From Azolla caroliniana (taxonomy: Eukaryota; Polypodiophyta), in contig JBHGNT010000008.1 in the NCBI GenBank assembly GCA_043228905.1, forward strand, positions 5,456,001 through 5,520,000: a stretch of 64,000 nucleotides of DNA, given 5' to 3'. The first letter of the stretch is position 1, and every line of letters starts with the position of its first letter. Of the stretch, positions 27,241-38,744 are shown in pieces. The notes under the pieces are model-generated. The model was not told the DNA's origin. It did not search any database and saw nothing but the letters and a program-made list of their open reading frames with translations. The position numbers and the translations under genes were made by a program.

Positions 27241-27259
27241 CCAAGCACACATCTTGGAA

Positions 27260-28110
27260 ATGCACCAAGAAATGTAGGTCAAAGTGGTAAAGGTTGCCAT
27301 TGGACGACTTAGAGTATCATCTCACAACTTGAGGTTGAGAATGGTCGTGCTAATGGAGCCCCAAGAGATGAAATGATATATAGATTATGTCACATAGAAG
27401 TAGAGGATGAGTATCACTTTACATGTGAGTGTCCAACTTAAGGGGGAAATACCAAGTCATACTAGGAACCTATCCCATCCTCTCCAAACTATTAGATACC
27501 CCAGATACAAGAACGTTGGTAGATATATCTTAGAGCTAAAAGAACATAGCGAGAATACACTACAAAATGCTAACCATAACCTTTCTAATATTCACCAACA
27601 TGTAACCAATGAATTTTTACATGGACAAGAGGGGGCAATGAGCGTGGACACATCTACACCACCCAGCCTTTCCATCGTTGAAGCAAAAAACCAAAGAACA
27701 CCCAAACAACCCCGGATGGCGTGCCTCAAAGACAATCATTGTGTAGAGCAATTAAGAAGATAAGGGAATGTGAGTTATACTGCCTAGAAGCTATGGTCAG
27801 GACTCGGGGTACCTTTTACATCGGAACCATGGGCCACACCCACATCAAAATCCTTTGACCTCTCTCTCCTTTTCGAGAGTCTTTGATGGAAATGAAACTA
27901 GGCCTAGCAAATAGTCATTTCCTTTATAGAATATGTTACACCATAATGCCTTTTTGTACAATATTAGACCTCTTTTATCTATTTATTTTTTTCGATGATT
28001 GGGTACACCTCCCAATTTGTTGCAACTAATTGTCTAATGGGCCAAATTTGGTCTTAGAAGAATTTAATATATCTTTCTTTTCTCTCTCTTTGGTCTTACT
28101 AGAAATAGGG
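27260..28110 (+). pseudogene. LINE C-terminal zinc-finger region and 3' tail, second copy
   Basis: Frame-shifted coding gives HIEVEDEYHFTCECP, the zf-RVT-like end of non-LTR reverse transcriptases, then KNVGRYILEL and finally KKIRECELYCLEAM, followed by a 3' UTR like that at 25975-26425. The RT between the endonuclease and this finger has been deleted (27240-27260). Confidence 0.62.
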
Positions 28111-28668
28111 TCTTTGCACAACTAGTATGTTGTTTTCATAGTTAGGAATGAACCCCTCTTTCTCTTATCATTGCAAGAGAGTTTTGTGTGAGCATCATGG
28201 CACATGAATTGTTAAGCTTTGGCCATTGGCCAAACTTAGGCATAGATAACACCTCCACATCTTTCTTGTTGATTTCAAGGATGACAAAATAGTAAATTTT
28301 TTAATTATGTAAATGAATATCTAACCCATGGATTGAGATATTTATTGCATGACAAAGTCATGACTAGTGTAGAGGATTACCGAGAGATCATGAAAGAATA
28401 AAAGAAGAAATATAAAACAAGTTGAAACAACTCAACGTTGGATGGGAAGATAATGGTGGTGCAAAGCTTGAGGAGTTAAGGCATAAATACTAAAAGAGAC
28501 CCCGAAGAGTTCAAAGAGACTTGGTTGGAGTTGTTTCTTTCCAAGGAAGAGGCCCATCTCTACCCAACACATTAATGATTGTTCAATTTTTTTATTTAAA
28601 ATGAATTTTTTTAATTGGGCTATGAATCCCACCAAGCTAGTAAGTCTTCATATACTAAGACAATGGGC

Positions 28669-28674
<6 letters not shown>
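28111..28674. other. Intergenic, no gene seen
   Basis: AT-rich sequence with no coding pattern or element end I can recognise. Confidence 0.5.

Positions 28675-28740
<66 letters not shown>
28675..28740. repeat. (GT)33 microsatellite
   Basis: An uninterrupted GT tract of about 66 bases. Confidence 0.98.
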
Positions 28741-28741
<1 letters not shown>

Positions 28742-29040
28742 ATGGTGCTTTGTGGTATCATTCATTTTTAATTGTATTTCGTTGTTAATGCTCCAAAAGA
28801 AATCTCACCTAGTTATGCGTCAACACACGAAAGGGTTATTGCTCTCCTAGTAAAAAAAAAGTGTGTAGGCATGGTGCTTTGTAGTATCATTCATTTTCTA
28901 ATATAATTTTGTTGTCGATGCTCCAAAAATAAATCCCCCCTTGCTATTAAGTCTCGATCACTAGTATGAAAAATGGTGTAGGCACGGTGCTATGTAGAAT
29001 CATTCCTTTCTAATATAATCTTGTTAGCACTAAAAACAAT
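28741..29040. repeat. Three degenerate units of about 115-125 bp
   Basis: CATGGTGCTTTGTGGTATCATTC at 28741, a close copy at 28869 and a more diverged one at 28983 (GGCACGGTGCTATGTAG), each followed by similar AT-rich sequence. The first adjoins the GT tract, so the array probably grew with it. Confidence 0.7.
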
Positions 29041-30360
29041 AACCCAATTCTAAAGCTACTTTTCCCAACCAAACAACATCACTTTTCTCATCATAAAGAT
29101 AATCCAACCATCGAGGTCTAAAACAAGAGTAATAAACCTTCAATATGGTTGTGACTTTAGTAACACACAATGAAAGAATGTTCACATCTATACAAAGTAT
29201 TAATACTATTCGTTTTGAGAATTGAAATTAAATACTTTTTACATTCATGCTTTTAAACATAACGTATTTATTAATTTATTTTATGAGTGTCCATACATGT
29301 AGTCCTTGTGTAAAAGATCGATTTTACTAGCAATGTTATGAGCGAAGAGTATTGACTTTGCCTTTCTTCTTGCTAGCACCTTGGATTGGTATGTAGCGTG
29401 TCTCTGAGTCCTTGATTTTGGCCAAGTATTCCAGGATTCGCATAAATTACATTGACCCTAATGTGACATCATTGAAACAAAGTTTTACACCTTGTGAATC
29501 ACATTCTAGAGATGTACCTCCTCCCCAAACCTCAAACCCCTATATATGAATAATTTGATTTACTAATGCATCACAACGTTAAATCTTTCTCAACCATGTT
29601 CTATGAAAATTATTGATATTGTATTTTTTTCTCGTAGATAGCCAATGTGTAAACTCCAATGGTTACATTGATCCATTAATGCCTTAACTATTGAAATGAC
29701 TTAGAGATTTGACAATGTCTCTTTTATAGAGGGGAGAGGGGGGGAGGGCCATGGGTAGACAAGCACATGTGTAGACACTTGGTTCAACAATTATAAAAAT
29801 GTGACGTTCCATAAATTCACTATCAATCAAGATCCATCTATATACCATAAACCTTACGAACCTATAGCCGTCAATCTATCTATATCGAAATCCTCCGGAT
29901 CGAGAGTAGAGCATTGTGTGAATTACAAGGAAATTCGATATTCAATGTATGTGCTAGCCGAATAAATGGTCTATGCATGTACAAGAATCCTATATGAATC
30001 GATACACATTTCTCTATTGATCGATTGATCTATAGATAAATAGATCGATCGATCAATCGAATCTATCTATCCATCTATAGTGGAATCGTTACAGGCACGA
30101 AGCATGTCATTGGGGAGCGAGATGCGCAAAGGCAATGTTATGTGTACAGTTTGTATTTGTGTGAGTATGGGTGTGTGGGACATGTGGGTTTTACATGAGT
30201 GAGGCGTTATAATGGGGGGGAAATGGGGAGCAAATCATGGAGAGAGAAAGATACTGTCTTTTTGGGGGAGTGCCCTTTTTCTCTTCTTTTCTTTTCAAAT
30301 TATATGAACTGTTAGGCGCACTTTGCGTGTCTTGTGTTCTGATTTGGCCCATTATTGCTC
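29041..30360. other. Intergenic region upstream of the USP gene
   Basis: No gene seen. It holds GATC/ATCGATCGAT-rich inverted repeats at about 30018-30075, which could form hairpins, and plain AT-rich sequence. Confidence 0.5.
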
Positions 30361-30363
30361 TCC

Positions 30364-30373
30364 CACTATAAAT
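30364..30373 (+). promoter_or_regulatory. TATA box of the universal stress protein gene
   Basis: CTATAAATA lies 280 bases before the ATG at 30645, in a pyrimidine-rich setting typical of plant core promoters. Three imperfect CTTAATC-rich repeats follow in the presumed 5' leader. Confidence 0.5.
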
Positions 30374-30644
30374 ATTAATGGTACATCCTTAATCTTACTC
30401 CAATCATCGTCTTGAGCCTTAATCCAATCCTTAATCTCAATTTTAATCCTTTGATCCAAGCCTTAATCTCTTAATCCTAACTGTAATTCAATCCTATAAT
30501 CACTTCACCTTACTCCAATCCTAATTAATCTCTTCATCCTTAATCCAAGCCTCGAATCAAGACCCAATTTGAAGCCAATTTAAGGCCCAATTTACTACTT
30601 GATTGGAAATCCAAGGAGCCCATTAAAGTACAATTGAAGGAAAA

Positions 30645-33157
30645 ATGGCAGCAGATTTGTCGTCCTCGGATGGAGGTGGGAGAACATTGATGGTGGTGGT
30701 GGTGGCCATGGATGAGAGTGAGCAGAGCTTCCATGCTCTAGAGTGGGTCCTTGAGCACATGGGTCCTAGTCTCTTGGCCCCCTACAAGCTCCTCCTCCTC
30801 CATGCCAAGATGTTCACAACCATAACCCCAAACCAAGGTAAATTGCACAATGTTAATGTTGTCGCCATCTTTGTCACCATAATTGAAGTATCATCACATC
30901 TAGAACATAATTTAGCACTTCCGACTAACACTTGACCGACCTTTATCCCCCCTACGTAAGTCATGTCATGTGGAGCTATTCGATGAGCTCTAGTCTTGTA
31001 AGTCGTGTCATGTGGAGCTCTTCGATGGGCTCTAGTCTTGTTAGCCGCCATCATCATCATTGAGGAATATGCAATGGGGTATTGGTGAGATTAAGTAATC
31101 CTTATGTATCCCCATCATTTGTTTAATCAAGGACCTTGTATCTTATTATTGAGGTATTCGGCCCAAGGTTAAAGCTTTTATGGACTTGATGGTTTGGATC
31201 GTCTTGCAAGACTGTTATCGTTTACGAGTGTAATGGTATACTTTTGAACGGTTTTGGTTCAAATCTTCGAGCTTAGTTCTTTGAGGGAGGGGAGGGTATA
31301 CTCGGTCGTTATTTGCTTAGAGAGAACGAAAACTCGTCCTTGGATACATGTGGTCACAAAAGAGCCATTGCTTAAATATGTTAATTAAACCAAAACATCG
31401 TTGACAGTATTAATTTAGTAGAACTTGCATGCATTAATTGTGAACTTTGGGGGATATAATATGTGCCCAAGTTCCTATTACATGGTAATTTGTATGCATG
31501 TATACTCATTTAGATAAAAGTGAATGCAAATCATAACTTCGGTAGCCCTTACATACATGTGTTTGAACAAGTTGTCTCCATCCTAGAGATCACCGAGATT
31601 CCTATGGTTACTTAAAAGATTATTGGCATTGAATTCATAGGTTAAACATAGCATATATTTGTTATTATGGCTACAATCCATTTGAGTTGTTGGAGCTAAA
31701 TTTTACAGGATTGATTGTTGGAGGAGATATTATTTTAAACATTGAAAAAGGTAGAGACAAAGAAATCGAGGTTTTTATGAATAAAGCACGGGGGCTCTGT
31801 CAACAAAAACAGGTATATTGACTCTCATTGTTACACATCGTGAAAGAGTAAGCATATCATCAGTTAGACCATTGATCGATGCATGTGCATATGGGAATAT
31901 TAATACGAGATAAGCATTTGCATCTTGAAGTCTTCTTTAGGACCAACATGAAGTCTCCTCTTTGTCTACATGTCAAGACCATAATAGTATTAATCAAATT
32001 AGTTATTTTTTACATAAGGTGTCAACTTCTTACTTAATTGGCTTTTAGCTTTTCATTTTCTTCTGTGATGGATGTCAATACACCTTATGAAAATCACGTA
32101 CAATGTTTTGGTCTTTACCAATATGGCTTACACTAACGTTGTTTTGGTCTTTACAAATATGACTTACACTACCATCTTTGTCCTCAAATGGGTTTGCATA
32201 CATAGAAAAGGATTCCAATTACTGACAAACAATAACTATTAAAAGTAGGTTGTTGGTTCATGATGCATCGTTATCTAAAAATGCATGTAGATTTTATCTT
32301 AGTAGATATGATGGACCATAGATTTCATAATGGTCATTGTGTATCAATCTATGCATCGCCTTGCATATCTATAAAACATGCAACCTTTATACAAATGTAA
32401 CATCAATAAGTATGCACATCAAATCAATGTTTATATTTACAAGCATCTCAAATATGTTATTATAAATTGGATACATGTACAAATGTTACATGTTATTTGT
32501 TGTTTGGATGTTCTCATAGATAGTAGCCGAAACAATTGTTAAACCCGGGGATCCAAGAGATGTCATTTGTGAGACTATCGAAGACTTGAACCCAAGTCTT
32601 TTGGTAGTGGGAAGTCATGGTTATGGAACTATAAAAAGGTAAGGTTGTCTTCTTATAGTGAATGATTGGCACATATAAAGTAAACACAACTCTTAGCAAG
32701 GAACATGACTATATTTACAACTTTTGTATTGTTAATTTTATGTTAAAAAATGGGAATCAAACATTCATAAGTCATCCAAGTTGCATTCAAGCATATATGT
32801 ATACATATTACACATGGATACATTTACATGAATATCTCAAATACCTACAAATTATTGATCTTGAGGATAAGTTTAGGGTGGGTAATATGTTTTGAACTTA
32901 TATATGCATATACACACATGTATGGTCAATCTTGTGCACATGGTTCTAATTGCAAGAGTGACATAATTACGAGAGAGATAACTTTCTAATTGATTGAGAA
33001 AGGCTTGAAGACATCTTTACTCACTAGTAGTGTTTTGCATGTCCTATGCAGAGCTCTATTGGGAAGTGTAAGCGATTATTGTGCCCACCATGTGAAGTGC
33101 CCTATTTTGATCGTAAAGAAGCCTCATAAAGCATGCCATGGTCATAATCATAATTGA
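30645..33157 (+). CDS. Universal stress protein (UspA domain), four exons
   Basis: Exons 30645-30837, 31709-31812, 32520-32638 and 33052-33157 join in consistent phase (1, 0, 2) with GT-AG introns and give 173 residues, normal for the family. The start [20 protein letters not shown] is the first beta strand and helix of the UspA fold. The end has [17 protein letters not shown], a perfect G-X2-G-X9-G-S ATP-binding loop, then [19 protein letters not shown], the plant USP signature. Such proteins bind ATP as cytosolic or nuclear dimers and respond to stress. The second exon is more diverged than the others ([11 protein letters not shown]). The C-terminal tail is His/Asn-rich (HGHNHN), which is unusual but harmless. 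Confidence 0.93.
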
Positions 33158-34194
33158 GTGTTTGTCGCTTGATTGCTATACAAAAAACCTAGCATGTAAT
33201 GATTCCTCTTCTCAAGTAGCGGTTTCAGGAGAGTTATGGGCATAATGTTATTGTATTATACTTAATGTGATTTGAATGGGTTTATAACTCACAAAGTTTT
33301 CGGTTTTTAATAAGTTAAGTTAGGTGACAATGATGAATAATAATGGATTAACATCATTTTCAAACATTTACATTCTATCCTTGTCATAATTATCTTGCAT
33401 ATCATTGTCATCATCAACTATTCATTGGTGTAGTCCCTTCTAATTGGTAATTTGGAGCTTAATTCAATGTGTGGCACTCGTTGTTACGTAACTTCTTATC
33501 ATGAAGCAGTAGAACTCTCAAATGTTTCAAGCTAAGCCAATAATCATCTTATTATAAAGTTGCGTTCAAACTTGTCCATCCAAAAAATCATGGATTAACT
33601 AACCACAAAGCAATTCACATATGCCTAAGCATGTCAACGAAAATCCTCTCAACGGATCACTATGATACGACATGATTTTTTTCAAGGAGATATTGATGCT
33701 TAACAGTTTAAATGACTTTATGAGCTTGCAAACAAATGTGTTGCAAAATAAAAGAAATACTTTGAAAAAACACTCTAAAAATGAACCTCTGACACGAACT
33801 CATTGGGGAGTTGCACTCGATGCCTATTGTGAGTTTTTTTTCTCACCGCCTACCCCTTCCCTTGTCAACACAAAGAAAGACCTATCAAGGGTACGTGCCT
33901 TTGTCAATATTCTTACTTTTGAAGAAATTGATGCATGATCGAGAGAACAAGCAATGAAACATTCAGTAAACAAGATTCGGGAGAGGATATATGAGATAAA
34001 TGAGAGACAAGACATGGGATTAATGAATTTTAGTGTGAGGCAACGGATGAAAAAGGAATGGGAGCGGGGGACACCAACTGGACAAAGAAAAGGGTTAGAG
34101 AAGACATTAGATTACACAATAAAATGAGGGAGGAGGCACACTAGAAGATCGAAGAAATAGACAAGGCACCAGGAGATTGATGGAACACGAGGAG
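33158..34194. other. Intergenic region downstream of the USP gene
   Basis: AT-rich up to about 33650. The frame at 33672-33938 has no recognised domain. A purine-rich block (33940-34190) borders the hAT-like element. Confidence 0.4.
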
Positions 34195-35807
34195 TAGCAA
34201 TGTGCACGATTTTGTCTCAAATCGAACCAAAACGTTAAGCCATGGTTTAACCGTTAAATGGTTCCAAAAAAATTTAATGGTTTGGATTTTTAATAAACGG
34301 TTCGGTTTGATTTTAAAACTCGGGTTTATTGGTTAACTTTTTTTTCCACCTTGATAGTTTTATTAATATAATGGTTTTTTATTGATTTAATTAGTTTAAC
34401 TTAAATGTTTATTTAATTTAATGTATTTTTGTTTATTTATATTTTTAATTACTTGGCCTTAAATGATTAGAGTTAAATTTTGGGAAAAGTACCAAGATAC
34501 CCCTGGAAGTTCGTCATTTACCAGAATGCCCCTGGAAGTTCCAAACTACCCTTATGTCCAAAAAAATACATACACATATAAACACATACACATACACATA
34601 CACATACATACACATACACATATAAAGTAAGTACAAAGGACCCAAAGAATCTCTTAAGTAAAGAAACATGTGTATGTGCATGTGTATGCGTATGTGTATA
34701 GGTATGGGTATGGGTTTATATGTGTATATGTGTATGCGTATGTGTATAGGTATGGGTATTGGGTTTAGGGAAAAGTACCAAGATACCCATGGAAGTTCGC
34801 CTATTTACCGGAATGCCCCTGGAAGTTCCAAACTACCCTTATGTCCAAAAAAATACATACACATATAAACACATACACATACATACACATATAAAGTAGG
34901 GAAAAGTACCATGATACCCCTGGAAGTTCGTCTATTTACCAAAATGCCCCTAGAAGTTCCAAATTTACCAAACTACCCCTATGTCCAAAAAAGTACACAT
35001 TATAAAGTAATTATACATTCAAATCTACGAGCCCTATTTACCATAATACCCTTCAAACACAAATTTCTTTACTTAGAGATTCTTTGGGTCCTTTGTACTT
35101 ACTTTATAAACACATACACATACATACACATATAAACACATACACATGCACATGCACATGCACATGCACATACACATACACATACACATCCACACGCATA
35201 CGCATACACATATAAACCCAATACCCATACCTATACACATACACATGGTTATTTACTTAAGAGATTCTTTGGGTCCTTTGTACTTACTTTATATGTGTAT
35301 GTATTTTTTTGGACATAGGGGTAGTTTGGAACTTCCAGGGGCATTCTGGTAAATAGACGAACTTCCAGGGGTATCTTGGTACTTTTCCCTATAAAGTAAG
35401 TACAAAGGACCCAAAGAATCTCTTAAGTAAAGAAATTTGTGTTTGAAGGGTATTTTGGTAAATAGGGCTCGTAGATTTGAATGTATAATTACTTTATAAA
35501 GTGTATTTTTTTGGACATAGGGGGGGTAGTTTGGTAAATTTGGAACTTCCAGGGGCATTGTGGTAAATAGACGAACTTCCAGGGGTATCCTGACATTTTT
35601 CCCTTAACTTTTTTATTAAATGGTTCGGTTTGGTTTCAACCTTTTCCTAAATGATTTGAGTTTAAATGGTTTGAACTTTGAACTTTGGTTTACCTTTGCT
35701 TAAATGACTCGAGAGTTCATAAACGATTGAGTTTGGTTTTAGTTCTATCTAAATGGTTCGGTTCGGTTTCAAGGCAAAGAAACCGAACCGAACCGTGGCC
35801 ATCGCTA
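34195..35807. mobile_element. hAT-like non-autonomous element with a nested inverted-repeat insertion
   Basis: Left end TAGCAATGTGCACG and right end CGTGGCCATCGCTA are imperfect inverted repeats. Both subterminal regions are full of AACCG/CGGTT motifs, as in the elements at 47559 and 57869. A clean 8-bp target duplication is not visible: ACGAGGAG precedes the left end, and ATGAGGAG appears only 7 bases after the right end. The internal 34482-35603 is a separate insertion. Confidence 0.6.
34482..35603. mobile_element. Complex foldback (MITE-like) element
   Basis: The end motif GGGAAAAGTACCAAGATACC begins copies at 34482, 34768 and 34899. Its inverse (GGTATCTTGGTACTTTTCCC and variants) ends copies at 35389 and 35603. 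Between them are matching inverted segments (CAAAGGACCCAAAGAATCTC and its complement) and opposite-strand hexamer tracts, GTGTAT-rich at 34662-34755 and ACACAT-rich at 35110-35250. The layout suggests nested or duplicated copies of one short terminal-inverted-repeat element. It encodes no protein. Confidence 0.7.
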
Positions 35808-35897
35808 ATTGAACATGAGGAGGAGGAGGCATTCGAAGATTTTAACAACCGAAGAATTAACGGGAGACGGAGCACCCAAAGGTTTAGGCACTTAAAC

Positions 35898-36090
35898 CGC
35901 TAAACCGCTAAACCCCTTCACCTTTCTTTCGTGACATCTTGCAGAAGAAGCTTCTCTTTGTCGCTCGCTCTCTGTCTGTCTGTCTGTCTCTCTAAACCCT
36001 AAACCCTAAACCCTAAACCCTTCACCTGTCTTTCTTGAGGTCTTGCAGAAGAAAGCTTCTCTTTGCCTCTGTCTCTCTGTCTGTGCATTT
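35898..36090 (+). promoter_or_regulatory. Telo-box region with a tandem duplication, ahead of a small gene
   Basis: AAACCC-rich tracts at 35890-35915 and (TAAACCC)4 at 35993-36020 lie upstream of the ATG at 36101. The block from the telo-boxes through TTGCAGAAGAAGCTTCTCTTTG to the TCTG/CTCT tract occurs twice (about 35898-35990 and 35993-36085). Telo-boxes are common in plant promoters of growth-related genes. Confidence 0.6.
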
Positions 36091-36100
36091 GTTTTGGGCT

Positions 36101-36532
36101 ATGGCGGCAGAGCATAGCAGCCTCTTACAGAGAACCGATGCGAGCGAGACCGACTTCCAGAAGAACGTCCCGCACGACCTCAAGTTCACTATTCACGAGA
36201 CCCCGGCTCCTGACCTGAGCACATACAGGATCGGAGACAGCAGAGGTGGAGGAGACACGATGGGAGCTGGAGATGGGAGAGAAGAGGGGGAAGGAAGAGA
36301 AGCAAGGATGGAACCAGGAGCTGCTTCAGAGCGGAGGATGGAAGGAGGTCAAGGGAAACCAGAAGAAGGAAGGAGGAAGGATAGATCTGTCACTAATCAT
36401 ATAAGCTCAGGATTTCAGACAAAAGTGGAAGAGTTCGTAACAGGTCAGATGCCTGGCTATGGCGTGAGCTCAAACAAAGAAAGCTCGGAAGGATACTCCG
36501 GTGAATGGCCAGACAATCAAATAAAGACTTAA
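36101..36532 (+). CDS. Hypothetical hydrophilic protein, 143 residues
   Basis: ATG in good context (CTATGGCGGC) behind telo-boxes, with G+C content well above the neighbouring DNA, which supports coding. The product starts MAAEHSSLLQRTDASETDFQ. It is rich in Gly, Glu, Arg and Ser through the middle (about 48-105), with no membrane segment, signal peptide or domain that I recognise. A possible splice donor at 36444 (ACAG|GTCAGA, phase 1) could instead join it to coding sequence starting at 39487 in matching phase, which would make it the first exon of a larger gene. The single-exon model is the simpler one. Confidence 0.5.
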   Translation: MAAEHSSLLQRTDASETDFQKNVPHDLKFTIHETPAPDLSTYRIGDSRGGGDTMGAGDGREEGEGREARMEPGAASERRMEGGQGKPEEGRRKDRSVTNHISSGFQTKVEEFVTGQMPGYGVSSNKESSEGYSGEWPDNQIKT

Positions 36533-37171
36533 TCATGTTCGCCATCGTTCTTAATAGCTTAACATATGAGCTTCATTAAAAATACCTAGTTTTTTATCTG
36601 GTATATAGCTTTGAAACCCCAACAGACAAATCTGGTTACTTATATATAACCTAATGATGGATATATCGATGTCCATGTGAGTATGTACAGGATGAGTTTG
36701 TTCGAGAACTGAGGATTGATCAAATGTATCTTCTTGTGAATTTTTGTACAGAAATAGTTGTTTTGAGAGACACTTGAGACTTTTTTTTTTCAAGTGTCTG
36801 GTATCAGAAGGATATATTGTATGCAGAATTGTCTATAAATGAAGGTCTTTTGCATAGTCAAGAAGGATTACATGGTATGGAATTTTGTGGTAGTAGATTC
36901 TTTTGCACATTCTGAAAATGATGTGGAGTTCTTGATTGATTTGTTGCTTGCATCAGATGGATATGGAAGATTGTTCTGTTTTTTCTTCTCCTTTTATTTG
37001 GATTTTATTATTGTATATTCAGCAAGGACATGGAGTTTTTGCTTGACTTAGTCTTTTGGATCTGTTGAATATGGAACTATTTGATTGTCCTTCAGGTTAT
37101 CTTTTGCATATATAGATAGATATGGTTGTGTGCCTTTTTCCTTCTGCAGTGGTTTAATTAGATTCGTTTTG
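36533..37171. other. Non-coding stretch with degenerate copies of the 85-bp repeat
   Basis: From about 36840, weakly conserved units (GGAGTTCTTGATTGATTTG, GATGGATATGG) lead into the regular array that follows. Confidence 0.5.
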
Positions 37172-38295
37172 CAAGTTCAGAGAGGATATGGTGTTTTTTG
37201 CTTGATCATTCTTTTGGATCAGATGAATATGGGGGGCTGTTTGATATTCCTTTCGCATCACAAGGATCTGGATCTGGAGTTTTTGCTTGATCATTCTTTT
37301 GGATCAGATGTATATGGAGGGCTGATTGATATTCCTTCCGCATCACAAGGATATGGATATGGGGTTTTTTGCTTTATCATTCTTTTGGATCAGATGGATA
37401 TGGAGGGCTGTCTGATATTCCGTCTGCATCACAAGGATATTGGTATGGAGTTTTTGCTTGATCATTCTTGTGGATCAAATGGATATGGAGGGCTGCCTGA
37501 TATTCCGTCTGCATCACAAGGATCTGGATATGGAGTTTTTGCTTGATCATTATTGTGGATCAAATGGATATGGAGGGCTGTCTGATATTCTGTCTGCATC
37601 ACAAGGATCTGGATCTGGAGTTTTTGCTTGATCATTCTTGTGGATCAAATGGATATGGAGGGCTGTCTGATATTCTGTCTGCATCACAAGGATCTGGATA
37701 TGGAGTTTTTGCTTGATCATTCTTGTGGATCAAATGGATATGGAGGGCTGTCTGATGTTCCGTCTGCATCGCAAAGATCTGGATATGGAGATTTTGCTTG
37801 ATCATTCTTGTGGATCAAATGAATATGGAGGGCTGTCTGATGTTCCGTCTGCATCGCAAAGATCTGGATATGGAGATTTTGCTTGATCATTCTTGTGGAT
37901 CAAATGAATATGGAGGGCTGTCTGATGTTCCGTCTGCATCGCAAAGATCTGGATATGGAGATTTTGCTTGATCATTCTTGTGGATCAAATGAATATGGAG
38001 GGCTGTCTGATGTTCTGTCTGCATCGCAAAGATCTGGATATGGAGTTTTTGCTCGATCATTCTTGTGAATCAAATGGATATGTCTGATGTTCCGTCTGCA
38101 TCGCAAAGATCTGGATATGGAGTTTTTGCTCGATCATTCCTGTGAATCAAATGGATATGGAGGGCTGTCTGATATTCCGTCTACATCACAAGGATCTGGA
38201 TATGGAGTTTTTGCTCGATCATTCTTGTGGATCAAATGGATATGGGGGGCTGTCTGATATTCCTTCTGCATCACAAGGATATATGGATATGGGGT
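37172..38295. repeat. 85-bp minisatellite, 13 units
   Basis: The anchor CATC(A/G)CAA(A/G)G recurs at 37256, 37341, 37427, 37512, 37597, 37682, 37767, 37852, 37937, 38022, 38099, 38184 and 38269: a period of 85 with one 86 and one shortened unit of 77. The unit centre is GATCATTCTTGTGGATCAAA. As 85 is not a multiple of 3, open frames across it are repeat artefacts. Variants cluster (TGTTCCGTCTGCATCGC in units 7-11), showing local spread of unit types. Confidence 0.97.
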
Positions 38296-38744
38296 TGTTT
38301 CTTTCTGTACTTCTGCATTTCATCAGGGCGGGCTGGTTATAGTACATATATTCGAGGCTTCAAAAAATACTCGTGTTTTCTTTATTTCTCCAGATGCCCC
38401 CCCCTCCAGGGGCATGTATGTGGAAATTAAGGGAAACTCAGGGGTAGCTTTGGGTATTTCCCATTGTCTCCTCTTCAAAATTCTTTCATTTTCTGTTCGA
38501 TTCTTTGATTGCACGTCCTTTCGTTTGTAATCGTCTTTCTTCCATAAAAGCATATATTAAATCTGCTCCTTTTCTCTTCCACATTCTTCTGTGATTTTCA
38601 TCCGGGGTTTCTTGTGATTCGTCAGGCTTTCTTGTTTGCTCGTCTTATGTGGAACGATTTCCTGTGTTATATTAGAATCATTTCGTGAATTAGGTTTCCT
38701 ACCCTCACTTAGCATTGATGATGTTTTCTTGTGAGTTGCGAGAG

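Noticed and set aside
33672-33938. A protein-coding gene
   Set aside because: No domain, codon pattern or splice partner supports it.
35110-35250. A protein rich in MHMHIHIH or THTHTH
   Set aside because: It is the translation of a hexamer microsatellite.
35993-36020. A chromosome end (telomere)
   Set aside because: Only four units inside gene-bearing DNA; better read as promoter telo-boxes.
37085-38342. Several open frames of 60-150 residues
   Set aside because: They are products of the 85-bp minisatellite, whose period shifts the frame in every unit.
38390-38465. A further copy of the GGGAAAAGTACC foldback element
   Set aside because: Only a short similar vocabulary (CCAGGGGCAT, GGGTATTTCCC) without inverted ends; too weak to call.
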